Below, piece by piece: positions 27,739-36,251 of a stretch of DNA of 64,000 bases (its first letter is position 1; each line of letters begins with the position of its first letter). The notes below the pieces were generated by a model that saw nothing but the letters and a program-made list of their open reading frames with translations, was not told where the DNA came from and did not search any database. The translations under genes and the position numbers were made by a program. The DNA is from Ponticoccus alexandrii (GTDB lineage Bacteria > Pseudomonadota > Alphaproteobacteria > Rhodobacterales > Rhodobacteraceae). The DNA lies in assembly GCF_016806125.1 (NCBI RefSeq), contig NZ_CP047166.1, positions 2,294,001-2,358,000 on the forward strand, written 5' to 3'.

Positions 27739-28347
27739 TCATTTCTGTGTCTCCCCTTTCTCATCGCCGGGCAGCACGTATTGCGCGCCTTCCCAGGGGG
27801 ACATGAAATCGAACTGCCGATATTCCTGCACCAGCGAGACCGGCTCATACACGACCCGCTTCTGCTCTTCGTCGTAGCGCACCTCGGTGTAGCCCGTGGT
27901 CGGGAAGTCCTTGCGCAGCGGGTGGCCGCGGAACCCGTAGTCGGTCAGGATGCGGCGCAAGTCCGGGTGGCCGGAGAAGAGGATGCCGAACATATCGTAG
28001 ACCTCGCGCTCGAACCAGTTGGCCGAGGGATGGACCGAGACGATGGAGGGCACCATTTCCTCTTCGCGCACAGAGACGCGCAGGCGGATGCGGTGGTTCT
28101 GGTACATCGACAGGAAGTGATACACCACGTCGAAGCGTTTCGGCCGTGCCGGGTAATCGACGGCGGTGATGTCCACCAGCGTCGAGAAGCGGCAGGTCGG
28201 ATCGTTGCGCAGGAATTCCACCAGCCCGCGGATATTCGCGGGCGCCACGTCGACGTTCAGCTCGCCATGGGTCACGTCGTGGCCGATCACGCAGTCCGGG
28301 CGCTTGACCTCGATATGGCCGCCGAGTTCCAAGAGGGCTTGGGTCAT
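27739..28347 (-). CDS. nuoC: NADH-quinone oxidoreductase subunit C
   Basis: NuoC is the 30-kDa peripheral-arm subunit, here separate from NuoD as in other alphaproteobacteria. The 202-aa protein has the family signature [26 protein letters not shown] and the [13 protein letters not shown] motif. ATG 28347 follows GGAAGGACGTGAC, 21 bases after nuoB. Confidence 0.97.
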   Translation of the reverse strand: MTQALLELGGHIEVKRPDCVIGHDVTHGELNVDVAPANIRGLVEFLRNDPTCRFSTLVDITAVDYPARPKRFDVVYHFLSMYQNHRIRLRVSVREEEMVPSIVSVHPSANWFEREVYDMFGILFSGHPDLRRILTDYGFRGHPLRKDFPTTGYTEVRYDEEQKRVVYEPVSLVQEYRQFDFMSPWEGAQYVLPGDEKGETQK

Positions 28348-28368
28348 GTCACGTCCTTCCGGCGCCCT

Positions 28369-28962
28369 TCAGCGCACGATTGTCCCGGTGCGGCGGATCT
28401 TTTTCTGCAGCGCCATGATACCGTAAACCAGTGCCTCGGCGGTCGGGGGGCAGCCGGGCACGTAGATGTCCACCGGCACGATGCGGTCGCAGCCGCGCAC
28501 CACGCTGTAGCTGTAATGGTAGTAGCCGCCGCCATTCGCGCAGGACCCCATGGAGATCACGTAGCGCGGTTCCGGCATCTGGTCGTAGACCTTGCGCAGG
28601 GCCGGGGCCATCTTGTTGGTCAGCGTGCCGGCCACGATCATCAGGTCCGACTGGCGCGGGCTGGCGCGCGGCGCCACGCCGAAGCGTTCCAGATCGTAAC
28701 GCGGCATCGACGAATGCATCATCTCGACTGCGCAGCAGGCCAACCCGAAGGTCATCCAGTGTAAAGACCCGGTGCGCGCCCAGTTGATGATGTCCTCGGT
28801 CGAGGTCAAAAGGAAGCCCTTGTCCTGCAGTTCGCGGTTCAGGGTCTGGGTCGCCACCTCGCGGTCGGGGCCCGCGGCATTGGTGCCGTAAGGCGCCAGC
28901 GCCGAGGGACCGGCCTTCACACGGTCGGTCTGCGGGCCTGTGCCCTGCACCTGCGTGACCAT
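28369..28962 (-). CDS. nuoB: NADH-quinone oxidoreductase subunit B
   Basis: NuoB holds cluster N2, the last electron carrier before quinone. Ligand motifs are intact: the tandem cysteines in [19 protein letters not shown] and [11 protein letters not shown]. The start is uncertain: ATG 28962 gives 197 aa; a GTG at 28980 overlaps the nuoA stop as GTGA, and an ATG lies at 28986. ATG 28962 has GAGGG about 11 bases upstream. The N-terminal 30 residues are variable in this family. Confidence 0.96.
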   Translation of the reverse strand: MVTQVQGTGPQTDRVKAGPSALAPYGTNAAGPDREVATQTLNRELQDKGFLLTSTEDIINWARTGSLHWMTFGLACCAVEMMHSSMPRYDLERFGVAPRASPRQSDLMIVAGTLTNKMAPALRKVYDQMPEPRYVISMGSCANGGGYYHYSYSVVRGCDRIVPVDIYVPGCPPTAEALVYGIMALQKKIRRTGTIVR

Positions 28963-28976
28963 CGGCTCGTTGTCCC

Positions 28977-29363
28977 TCACTCCCATTCCAGCGCCCCCTT
29001 CTTCCATTCGTAGGCAAAGCCCGCCGTCAGCACGCCGAGGAAGATCATCATCGACCAGAAGGCCGCCATCGAGATCTCGCCGAAGGCCACCGCCCAGGGG
29101 AAGAGGAAGGCGATTTCCAGATCGAAGATGATGAAGAGGATCGCCACGAGGTAGAAGCGCACGTCGAATTTCATCCGCGCGTCGTCGAAGGCGTTGAAGC
29201 CGCATTCGTAGGCCGACACCTTCTCGGGGTCGGGGTGACGCACCGCCAGAACCACGGCGGCGAGGATCAGGACGATCCCAAGGCCCACGGCCACGGCAAG
29301 GAACACGAGGATGGGAAGATATTCCCGAAGCATCTCTTCCAAGAGGTGGCTCCCATTCATCAT
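28977..29363 (-). CDS. nuoA: NADH-quinone oxidoreductase subunit A
   Basis: NuoA is a three-helix membrane subunit at the arm junction and the first gene of the operon. The conserved loop [21 protein letters not shown] and the [17 protein letters not shown] helix are present. ATG 29363 gives 128 aa; 29360 and 29333 are alternatives, and none has a strong ribosome site. Compared with the Paracoccus protein, the residues before REYLPILVF favour one of the longer starts. Confidence 0.95.
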   Translation of the reverse strand: MMNGSHLLEEMLREYLPILVFLAVAVGLGIVLILAAVVLAVRHPDPEKVSAYECGFNAFDDARMKFDVRFYLVAILFIIFDLEIAFLFPWAVAFGEISMAAFWSMMIFLGVLTAGFAYEWKKGALEWE

Positions 29364-29417
29364 CCGGAGACCGTGGAGTCACGCGCCCGGACTGGTTGCA
29401 TCGGTGGCTCGTCTTGC

Positions 29418-29446
29418 GGTGTAAACCCGTGTCCCGGTGCGGTCAA
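29418..29446 (-). promoter_or_regulatory. Candidate promoter of the nuo operon
   Basis: On the minus strand TTGACC (29446-29441) and TACACC (29423-29418) are 17 bases apart. Transcription would start near 29411, giving a leader of about 50 nt before nuoA. The -10 box is a weak match. Confidence 0.4.
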
Positions 29447-29557
29447 TATTCGCCCCTGCGAAACATCGCCCCACGTCGCCTTGCCACCCGCGATGGAACC
29501 CTGTTTTCCACCAAGACGTTAACGCATGGCAACCGACACCCCGAAAGGGAGTTTCCC

Positions 29558-30304
29558 ATGCCCCCCGACGGCCCCGCCAGGACCGCCCGCCTGTACCGGA
29601 TGGTCATGCCCGACCACCTCTGCCCCTTCGGTCTGAAATCGAAGTGGCTTCTGGAACGCAACGGCTACGTCGTCGAAGACCATCGCCTGACCACCCGGGC
29701 AGAGACGGACCGCTTCATGGCGCAACACGGGGTGAAAACCACGCCCCAGACCTTCATCGGCGACAAGCGGATGGGCGGCTATGAAGACCTCCGGCGCTTC
29801 TTCGGGCAAACACCTCAGGCGGACAAGGAAACCAGCTACACCCCCGTGATCGCCGTCTTCGCCATGGCGGCGCTGATGGGCCTTGCGGCGGGCTGGGCCG
29901 GGGCGCTCGGATGGGCGGGTACGCTGCGCGCCGTGCTTGCGATGGCCATGGCGCTGCTGGCGGTGCAGAAACTGCGCGACGTTGAAAGTTTCTCGACCAT
30001 GTTCCTGAACTACGACCTGCTGGCGCGGCGCTGGGTGCCCTATGGCTACCTCTACCCCTTCGCCGAGGGTGGCGCGGCGATCCTGATGCTGGCATGCGTG
30101 CTGCCGTGGCTGTCGGGGCCTGTGGCGCTGTTCATCGGCGCAGTGGGCGCGGTCAGTGTCATCAAAGCGGTCTACATCGACAGGCGCGCACTGAAATGCG
30201 CCTGCATGGGCGGCAATTCCAACGTGCCGCTGGGCTTTGTCTCGCTGACCGAAAACCTGGTGATGGTCGCGATGGGCCTGTGGATGCTGGCGACGCTGAC
30301 CTGA
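29558..30304 (+). CDS. Glutaredoxin-like domain fused to a MauE-type membrane domain (248 aa)
   Basis: Residues 10-85 form a glutaredoxin fold with the active-site-like HLCPFGLKSK (one cysteine instead of CPYC) and the cis-proline motif KTTPQTFIG. Residues 95-248 form a four-helix membrane domain with KLRDVESFSTMFLNYD and a C-terminal CACMGGNSNVPLGF motif, as in MauE/DoxX relatives involved in thiol-disulfide handling. ATG 29558 follows AAAGGGAG. The longer open frame upstream overlaps the nuo promoter and is not used. It probably transfers electrons between cytoplasmic and periplasmic thiols; the substrate is unknown. Confidence 0.82.
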   Translation: MPPDGPARTARLYRMVMPDHLCPFGLKSKWLLERNGYVVEDHRLTTRAETDRFMAQHGVKTTPQTFIGDKRMGGYEDLRRFFGQTPQADKETSYTPVIAVFAMAALMGLAAGWAGALGWAGTLRAVLAMAMALLAVQKLRDVESFSTMFLNYDLLARRWVPYGYLYPFAEGGAAILMLACVLPWLSGPVALFIGAVGAVSVIKAVYIDRRALKCACMGGNSNVPLGFVSLTENLVMVAMGLWMLATLT

Positions 30305-30309
30305 GCCGG

Positions 30310-31095
30310 TCAGTCCCCGCCTGCCCAGGGCGCGGGCCGCTTGTCGAAGAAGGCCGCGATGCCCGCGCGCGCCTCGTCGGTTTCCCAGCGGTCGGCAAGT
30401 GCGTCGATGGCCGCATCCACGGCGTCCGCATCGACCCCGCCCGACAGCCGCCGCAACAGGGCCTTGCCGTCGCGCACCGCCCCCGGCGCGCAGGTGAGGT
30501 AAGGCGAGACCTCGTCCTCGACCGCTGCGTCCAGCGCATCGGCCGCCACCACCCGGTTCAGCAACCCCAGCCGCCGCGCGTCCTCTGCCCCGAAAAGGCG
30601 GGCGTTCATGAAGACCTCTGCGGCGTTGACCGCGCCCATGCGGGCCACCACGTAGGGCCCGATATTGGCCGGGATCAGGCCCAGCTTCACCTCGGTCAGC
30701 CCCATCTTCAGGCTGTCGGCGCCCACCGCCACGTCACAGACCGAGACCAGCCCGACCCCGCCGCCGAAGGCATTGCCCTGCACCCGCGCGATCAGCGGCT
30801 GCGGCAGCGCGTAAAGCGCCCCCAGCGCATGGGCGATGCGCGCCGATTCCGCCCGTCGCGTGGCGCGGTCCATGGCGAATTGCGCCTGCATCCAGCCAAG
30901 GTCGCCCCCGGCACAGAAGCTGCGCCCCTCCGCCGCAAGGACCACCACCCGGACGCTGTCGTCGCGGGCCAGCGCCCGGGCCGCATCCTGCAGTTCGGTC
31001 ATCATCTGCGCCGACAGCGCATTGTGCTTCTCGGCCCGCGCCAGCCAGAGCGTCGCCACCCCGCGCCCGTCGCGATCCACCCGGATCAGATCCAT
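30310..31095 (-). CDS. liuC: Crotonase family enzyme, probably methylglutaconyl-CoA hydratase
   Basis: The crotonase fold protein (261 aa) has the oxyanion-hole segments HNALS and CAGGDLGWM and the GNAFGGGVGL motif. The catalytic glutamate region is LTEVKLGLIPANI. Its place at the end of the leucine degradation cluster, with liuD, liuB, liuE and ivd, supports hydration of 3-methylglutaconyl-CoA to HMG-CoA. Enoyl-CoA hydratases of other pathways look similar, so context decides. The ATG lies two bases after the stop of the P-loop kinase gene. Confidence 0.85.
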   Translation of the reverse strand: MDLIRVDRDGRGVATLWLARAEKHNALSAQMMTELQDAARALARDDSVRVVVLAAEGRSFCAGGDLGWMQAQFAMDRATRRAESARIAHALGALYALPQPLIARVQGNAFGGGVGLVSVCDVAVGADSLKMGLTEVKLGLIPANIGPYVVARMGAVNAAEVFMNARLFGAEDARRLGLLNRVVAADALDAAVEDEVSPYLTCAPGAVRDGKALLRRLSGGVDADAVDAAIDALADRWETDEARAGIAAFFDKRPAPWAGGD

Positions 31096-31096
31096 G

Positions 31097-31612
31097 TCAG
31101 GTCTCCCTCATCCTGTCGTCAATGCGCGCGACGGCCTCTTCCAGTGCCACCGCGCCCGTATCGATATGCAGATCGGCCCCGTGGAAGGGGCTCCAGTCGC
31201 GGACCATGACCACCGCCCAGTCCGGCAGCACCAGCCCCGGCACCTCGGGCGCCCGCCCCTCGACCCGCGCCCTGTGCTTGTCCCGGTCAGCGCAGGTCAG
31301 CGCCACGTCCAGATGCCGCGCCCCGGTCCGGGCCGAAACCGCCTGCCAGCCCGCCCGGGTTTCGGCCACGGGGTTCACGCAGTCGGCCACCACGTCAAAG
31401 CCCTGCTCCAGCGCCGCGACGGCCACTGCCTGCAGGGCGGCATACCCCCCGTCAGCCAGGTCGCCGACGACAGTCATGCGGCTGTCGCGCATCGCCTGTT
31501 CGACAGCGTCGACCCGCAGCCAAAGCGCCCCGACCCGCGCCGCCAGATGCCGCGCAATGGTGCTCTTCCCTGTGCCCGGCAGACCCGAGAGGCAGATCAG
31601 AGTGACGGTCAT
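31097..31612 (-). CDS. P-loop kinase-like protein (AAA family)
   Basis: The 171-aa protein begins MTVTLICLSGLPGTGKSTIARHLA, a Walker A of the small-molecule kinase type (APS kinase, gluconate kinase or zeta-toxin-like). Walker-type DVVADCVNP and a lid region with ADRDKHRARVEGRAPEVPG follow. The substrate cannot be read from the sequence. ATG 31612 overlaps the upstream stop as ATGA, so it is coupled to the DUF6653 gene and is followed at two bases by liuC. Longer open frames upstream are not used. Confidence 0.75.
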   Translation of the reverse strand: MTVTLICLSGLPGTGKSTIARHLAARVGALWLRVDAVEQAMRDSRMTVVGDLADGGYAALQAVAVAALEQGFDVVADCVNPVAETRAGWQAVSARTGARHLDVALTCADRDKHRARVEGRAPEVPGLVLPDWAVVMVRDWSPFHGADLHIDTGAVALEEAVARIDDRMRET

Positions 31613-32109
31613 GGCGCCTCCCACTCGGACCGGCCCGCCGCGCGCCAGTCCGCCAGCAACCAGCCCATGCGGTCGATGAACCAGAACTTGGGAAGCGCCG
31701 CGAGCGCGCCGCCCAGCACCACCCAATCCAGCCGCAGGGTCCAAAGCCCGGCCGCGAAAACAAGCGTCCCCGGCAGGCTGGCCAGCGCCAGAATCCGGGC
31801 CATCCGGCGATGAGCCCTGGGGATGGCATCGGGGAAGCTGACAAGGATGCGCTCGCCCAGAACGCCCCGCGCCATCCATCCGTCAAAGCGGCGCGGCGCG
31901 GGGAACAGGCGCGGGTTCAGCCAAAGCCAGAGCGCCACCAGCATGCAGGGAACCAGCGCCGCCCAGCCCAGCCAGACCCGGCTCCAGACGGCCATCGCGA
32001 TCAGCGGCAGGCCGGTTGCCGCCCGGCTCCAGCCCGACCACGGGTTAGCATGACGACGCCATGTGGCATCGTCCATCGCGAAGGCCTGCGCCACGCCCTG
32101 TAGTACCAT
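31609..32109 (-). CDS. DUF6653-like membrane protein (166 aa)
   Basis: From ATG 32109, which follows AGGAGGAGAGC, the protein starts MVLQGVAQAFAMDDATWRRHANPWSGWSR and has about four membrane helices: two in GLPLIAMAVWSRVWLGWAAL and beyond, and two in ILALASLPGTLVFAAG and beyond. The WxxHxNPWSxWTR pattern recalls a small membrane family I know as DUF6653; that name is from memory. It is coupled to the kinase gene by ATGA. Function unknown. Confidence 0.7.
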   Translation of the reverse strand: MVLQGVAQAFAMDDATWRRHANPWSGWSRAATGLPLIAMAVWSRVWLGWAALVPCMLVALWLWLNPRLFPAPRRFDGWMARGVLGERILVSFPDAIPRAHRRMARILALASLPGTLVFAAGLWTLRLDWVVLGGALAALPKFWFIDRMGWLLADWRAAGRSEWEAP

Positions 32110-32376
32110 GCTCTCCTCCTGTCCGCCCGTCCGGCCCACCGACTTCCCGGTGCGAAACGAGTCAATTTCCGGCCGCGCGGACGACCAGCCCGACGCGCAG
32201 GTCTCTCTTGCCGCCAACCTGCCCAAACCAAGGGCCCCCGTGTCCAGACGTCCCGCCGAAACGAGGGACCGGACCACGCAGCGGTTCGCCCTGCGCCGCC
32301 CCGCCATGGCATCCCCGCACCCGACCCGTGCCACTCTGCCGCCAGCCGACCAGACGCGGCGCCCCGCAAGGCCGCG

Positions 32377-33231
32377 TCAGCCGGTCCGCATTCGAACCGC
32401 CATGCGCGCCGCATCGGCCAGCACCGCGCCGTCCAGCCCGGTTTCGTAGCCAAGCGCCACCAGGCGCTCGGCCACCGCCTCGGTCGCCACATTGCCCGCC
32501 GCGCCCGGCGCATAGGGGCAGCCGCCCAGCCCGCCCACGGCGGCATCGAAGACCCGCAGCCCCCGGGCAAGCGAGACCTCGACATTGTCCAGCGCCCGCC
32601 CGGCGGTATCGTGAAAATGCCCGGCAAGGCGATCCGCCCCGATCTCTCCCAGCACCGTCGCCAGCATGGCATCGACGGCCTCGGGCGTGCCGCGACCGAT
32701 GGTGTCGCCCAGTGAAATCTCGTAGCAGCCCAGATCACGCAGCGCCGCCACCACCCGGGCCACGGCGCCGGGCGCCACCGTGCCATCATATGGGCATTCG
32801 ACCACGCAGGACACGTAGCCCCGCACCGGCAGCCCGGCCTCGCGCGCCGCCTCGGCCACCGGCCCGAAGCGCTCCAGCGACTCGGCGACAGAGGCGTTGA
32901 TGTTGGCGCGGCTGAACCCCTCCGAGGCGGACCCGAAAATCGCCACCTCGTCCGCGTGCGCGGCAATCGCCCGCTCCAGCCCCTTCAGGTTCGGCGTCAG
33001 GGCCGCGTAGGACACGCCCGGCGCGCGTGTGATCGCCGCCAGAACCACGCCGGAATCGGCCATCTGCGGCACCCATTTCGGGCTGACGAAGGACGCGCAT
33101 TCGATCCGCCGGAACCCTGCCCGGGACAGGCAGTCGACCAGCGCAACCTTTTCCGGCGCCGGGATCATCCGCGCCTCGTTCTGCAAACCGTCCCGGGGCC
33201 CGACCTCGAAGATCTCGACCGCTCCGCTCAT
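32377..33231 (-). CDS. liuE: Hydroxymethylglutaryl-CoA lyase
   Basis: This enzyme splits HMG-CoA to acetoacetate and acetyl-CoA, the last step of leucine degradation. The 284-aa TIM-barrel protein has the start motif EVGPRDGLQNE, the SFVSPKWVPQM segment, the HFHDTAG metal site and the catalytic cysteine loop GGLGGCPYAPGA. ATG 33231 was chosen from the family N-terminus. It lies between GST and the DUF6653 gene, with a 267-base gap on its downstream side in which nothing was recognised. Confidence 0.92.
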   Translation of the reverse strand: MSGAVEIFEVGPRDGLQNEARMIPAPEKVALVDCLSRAGFRRIECASFVSPKWVPQMADSGVVLAAITRAPGVSYAALTPNLKGLERAIAAHADEVAIFGSASEGFSRANINASVAESLERFGPVAEAAREAGLPVRGYVSCVVECPYDGTVAPGAVARVVAALRDLGCYEISLGDTIGRGTPEAVDAMLATVLGEIGADRLAGHFHDTAGRALDNVEVSLARGLRVFDAAVGGLGGCPYAPGAAGNVATEAVAERLVALGYETGLDGAVLADAARMAVRMRTG

Positions 33232-33302
33232 CGCCCTGCCCTCGTCCTGCCCATACCGCACCCTCTCGATACTCCGTCGCCCGCCCTCTCTCGTCGAGAC
33301 CG

Positions 33303-33340
33303 GGCTTCTTCTTGGTCCAAATACCCGCCACCGGAGGCAT
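33303..33340. repeat. Dispersed intergenic element, GGTATTT/AAGAAG type, copy B
   Basis: On the minus strand it reads GATGCCTCCGGTGGCGGG, then TATTTGGACCAAGAAGAAG. It occupies the GST-liuE gap and shares spacing and core with the copies at 6444, 36139 and 54518. Confidence 0.55.
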
Positions 33341-33373
33341 CCGACCGCACCGCACGCACCCCGGCCCGCCGCA

Positions 33374-34042
33374 TCACGCCTCGGGCACCGGGTAGAAATC
33401 CTGCGCGTAGAACCGCTGCGCGCCCTCGCGGGCACAGGCGCGCCGATGCGCCGCACGCTTCTCCACCAGCGCCTTGTAGGCCCGCACCTTCGGAAAGGAC
33501 GCGAGATCCACGAAGTAGGGGATCGCGAAAAGGTTGAAGCCCATCATCACATCCGCCCCGGAAAACCCGCCGGGTAGCAGATAGCCCGCGTCCAGCCGGG
33601 CCTCCATCCCTGCAACCGCCTGCCTCAGCCGCGCCACGGTCAGCTTGATCACCACCGGCGACGGCTTTGCCGGGGGGCGCAGGAAGACCATCTGAAGGTT
33701 GAGGTTCTCGACAAGGCTCGCCTGCGTCTCGGCGAAATGAATCCATTGCAGGAAGGCGGGCCGCTCGGCATGTCCAACGGGCCGGTCGAGAGCAGGCGCG
33801 AAGGTCTCGCAGAGATGCTGGACGATGGCGCCGCTCTCGGCCAGCTCGAGACCGTCCATCTCGAGCGCCGGGATGCGCACAGCGGGCGAAACGCGCCCAA
33901 GGTCGCTTTCGCGCATCTCCTTCGAGCCGATGCGGTGCTCGACGATCTCGAGCGGGCCAAGCACCGCCTCGCCGATCTCTTCGTAAAGCCAGAGCACGCG
34001 GAATGATCGTCCGTATTGAACGTGGTGCAGCCTGAATGTCAT
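33374..34042 (-). CDS. Glutathione S-transferase family protein
   Basis: The N-terminal thioredoxin-like domain (residues 1-80) starts MTFRLHHVQYGRSFRVLWLYEE and has the cis-Pro and Glu-Ser glutathione-binding motifs VRIPALEMDGLELAESGAI. The all-helical C-terminal domain (90-222) contains LQWIHFAE and GADVMMGFN, the conserved N-capping region. It is 222 aa from ATG 34042 and lies between liuD and liuE. A link to leucine breakdown is not obvious; it may detoxify reactive CoA-pathway products. Confidence 0.85.
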   Translation of the reverse strand: MTFRLHHVQYGRSFRVLWLYEEIGEAVLGPLEIVEHRIGSKEMRESDLGRVSPAVRIPALEMDGLELAESGAIVQHLCETFAPALDRPVGHAERPAFLQWIHFAETQASLVENLNLQMVFLRPPAKPSPVVIKLTVARLRQAVAGMEARLDAGYLLPGGFSGADVMMGFNLFAIPYFVDLASFPKVRAYKALVEKRAAHRRACAREGAQRFYAQDFYPVPEA

Positions 34043-34121
34043 GCTCTGGGTCCCTTGTCCTGTTTGGGCCATCCGCTGACGGAGGGCCTGCGGCACCGGC
34101 CTTGCGACTGCGCGCCGCCGG

Positions 34122-36071
34122 TCATGCCTCAACCTCTTCGAGCCGCACCAGAGGCGCTCCTGCCTCGACCTGATCGCCCTCGGCCACGAGAACCTCTGCA
34201 ATCACCCCGTCGCGGGCGGCGGTCATGGTGTGTTCCATCTTCATTGCCTCCAGCACTGCCAGCCTGTCGCCCGCCGCCACCGCCTGACCGGCGCGCACAT
34301 GGACGGAGACGACCCGCCCCGGCATGGGCGCCAGCGTAAGATCGGCCCCGGCAGCATCCGCCGCGCCCCGCGCCAGTGGATCGACCCGGTCGAGGGTCAC
34401 CCCGTATCCTGCGAAGACTGTGATCCGTTGGCCGTCGTCCGCAAAGCCCGCAGGCACCGCGCCATCCAGACGCCAGCCCACTGGTCCGCGCCGCGCCTCG
34501 ACGGTCTGCCCCTCGACACTCACCGTCACGGCATCGGGGCGGGAGACCGAGACCGTCACCGCCAAGGCTTCACCACCGCGTTCGAGCGGGACCGCCCGAA
34601 CCAACGGCTGCCACAGCGCGAAGCCCGCAAAGGCCTCGCCCCCGTCCCACAGGCCCGCCGCGACCAGCGCCGCTTGCGCGGTGGCGCGCAGGATCTCGGC
34701 CTCGGTCAGGGGCGAGGCGGTCAACGCCTCGAGATCGCGCGCGATCAGCCCGGTATCCACATCGCCGCGCGCAAAACCCTCGTGGTCCGCAAGCGCCCCG
34801 AGGAAGGCGAGGTTGGTCACCGTGCCCGCCACCTGCGTGCCCGCCAGCCCGCGCGCCAGCTGCCGCAGGGCCACCGCGCGAGTCGGCCCGTGCACGACGA
34901 TCTTGGCAATCATCGGGTCGTAGTGCGGGCTGATGACATCGCCCGTCCGCACGCCGCTTTCGGCGCGGACGCCTTCGGGGAAAGACAGATGCGTCAGGCG
35001 TCCGGTGGCGGGCAGGAACCCGGCGGGCACATCCTCGGCATAGAGCCGTGCCTCGAAGGCATGGCCGCGGATCGACAGGTCCTCCTGCCGTACAGGCAAG
35101 GGCTCGCCCGAGGCGACGCGGATCTGCCATTCGACCAGATCGACGCCGGTGATCTCTTCGGTGACCGGATGCTCGACCTGAAGACGGGTGTTCATCTCCA
35201 TGAACCAGAAACCGTCGGGCCGCAGCCCATCGGCGCCGTCGACGATGAACTCCACCGTGCCCGCGCCGCTGTAGCCGATGGCCTCGGCGGCGCGCACGGC
35301 GGCGGCACCCATGGCGTCACGCATCTCGGGTGTCATGCCGGGTGCGGGCGCCTCTTCGATGACCTTCTGGTGGCGCCGCTGAAGCGAGCAGTCGCGCTCG
35401 AACAGATGCACCGCGCGGGTGCCGTCGCCAAAGACCTGCACCTCTATATGGCGGGGCTGCTGGATGTATTTCTCGATCAGCACATGGTCGTTGCCGAAGG
35501 CGCCGCGCGCCTCCGCCTTCGCCCGCTCCAGCGCGTCCGGGAAATCCTGCGCCCGCTCCACGAGCCGCATCCCCTTGCCGCCGCCGCCCGCGACCGCCTT
35601 GATCAGCACCGGGTAGCCAATGCTCTCCGCCTCTGCCGCCAGTGCCTCGGGGTCCTGCCCCTCGCCCATGTAGCCCGGCACGACCGGCACACCCGCCTCG
35701 GCCATCAGCCGCTTGGCCGCGTCCTTGAGGCCCATCTTGCGGATCGCTGCGGCTGAGGGCCCGACGAAGATCAGCCCGGCGGCCTCGACCGCCTCGACGA
35801 AATCCGGGTTCTCGGACAGGAAGCCATAACCGGGATGGATCGCCTGCGCGCCGGTCTCCTGCGCGGCACGGATGATCACATCGCCCCGCAGGTAGCTCTC
35901 AGCCGGAGAGGCCCCGCCAATGCTTACTGCCACATCCGCCATGGCCACATGCAGCGCGCCAGCGTCGACGTCGGAATGCACCGCCACCGTGCGCAGCCCC
36001 ATGGCCCGCGCGGTGCGGATCACCCGGGCCGCGATCTCGCCCCGGTTGGCGATCAGGATTGTGTCGAACAT
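34122..36071 (-). CDS. liuD: Methylcrotonoyl-CoA carboxylase subunit alpha (biotin carboxylase and carrier)
   Basis: With LiuB this enzyme carboxylates 3-methylcrotonyl-CoA in leucine degradation. The 649-aa protein has the biotin carboxylase domain at residues 1-450 (start MFDTILIANRGEIAARVIRTA, ATP-grasp loop GGGGKGMRLV, MEMNTRLQVEHPVTE) and a C-terminal biotinyl domain with EAMKMEHTMTA near residue 615. BirA of this window is the likely modifying enzyme. ATG 36071 behind GGAGGAAAAAGCCC was chosen over an extended frame. A large inverted repeat precedes it. Confidence 0.93.
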   Translation of the reverse strand: MFDTILIANRGEIAARVIRTARAMGLRTVAVHSDVDAGALHVAMADVAVSIGGASPAESYLRGDVIIRAAQETGAQAIHPGYGFLSENPDFVEAVEAAGLIFVGPSAAAIRKMGLKDAAKRLMAEAGVPVVPGYMGEGQDPEALAAEAESIGYPVLIKAVAGGGGKGMRLVERAQDFPDALERAKAEARGAFGNDHVLIEKYIQQPRHIEVQVFGDGTRAVHLFERDCSLQRRHQKVIEEAPAPGMTPEMRDAMGAAAVRAAEAIGYSGAGTVEFIVDGADGLRPDGFWFMEMNTRLQVEHPVTEEITGVDLVEWQIRVASGEPLPVRQEDLSIRGHAFEARLYAEDVPAGFLPATGRLTHLSFPEGVRAESGVRTGDVISPHYDPMIAKIVVHGPTRAVALRQLARGLAGTQVAGTVTNLAFLGALADHEGFARGDVDTGLIARDLEALTASPLTEAEILRATAQAALVAAGLWDGGEAFAGFALWQPLVRAVPLERGGEALAVTVSVSRPDAVTVSVEGQTVEARRGPVGWRLDGAVPAGFADDGQRITVFAGYGVTLDRVDPLARGAADAAGADLTLAPMPGRVVSVHVRAGQAVAAGDRLAVLEAMKMEHTMTAARDGVIAEVLVAEGDQVEAGAPLVRLEEVEA

Positions 36072-36138
36072 GGGCTTTTTCCTCCGGGCCGTCCCGCGTT
36101 TGTCTTGCGTCCAATGCGAGGTGCCAGCCCCTCGCGCT

Positions 36139-36210
36139 CCCCGAGGTATTTGCCGGACCAAAGAAATACGGACCTTTCCCGGCTTCTTTGGTCCGTCAAA
36201 TACCTCGGGG
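36139..36210. repeat. Large inverted repeat between liuB and liuD; paired copies of the GGTATTT/AAGAAG element (copy C)
   Basis: Arms at 36139-36165 and 36184-36210 pair over 27 bp with one mismatch; the loop is 18 bases. Each arm contains the GGTATTT...GGACCAAAGAA core found singly at 6444, 33303 and 54518. In RNA this would be a very stable hairpin between liuB and liuD and could protect or separate the two mRNAs. Confidence 0.75.
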
Positions 36211-36251
36211 TGAATGCTCCGCAGGAGCAGAGGGGCAGCGCCCCTGCCCCG

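Noticed and set aside
26359-28764. An 801-codon plus-strand open frame opposite nuoB, nuoC and nuoD
   Set aside because: Antisense to three certain complex I genes; no signal of its own.
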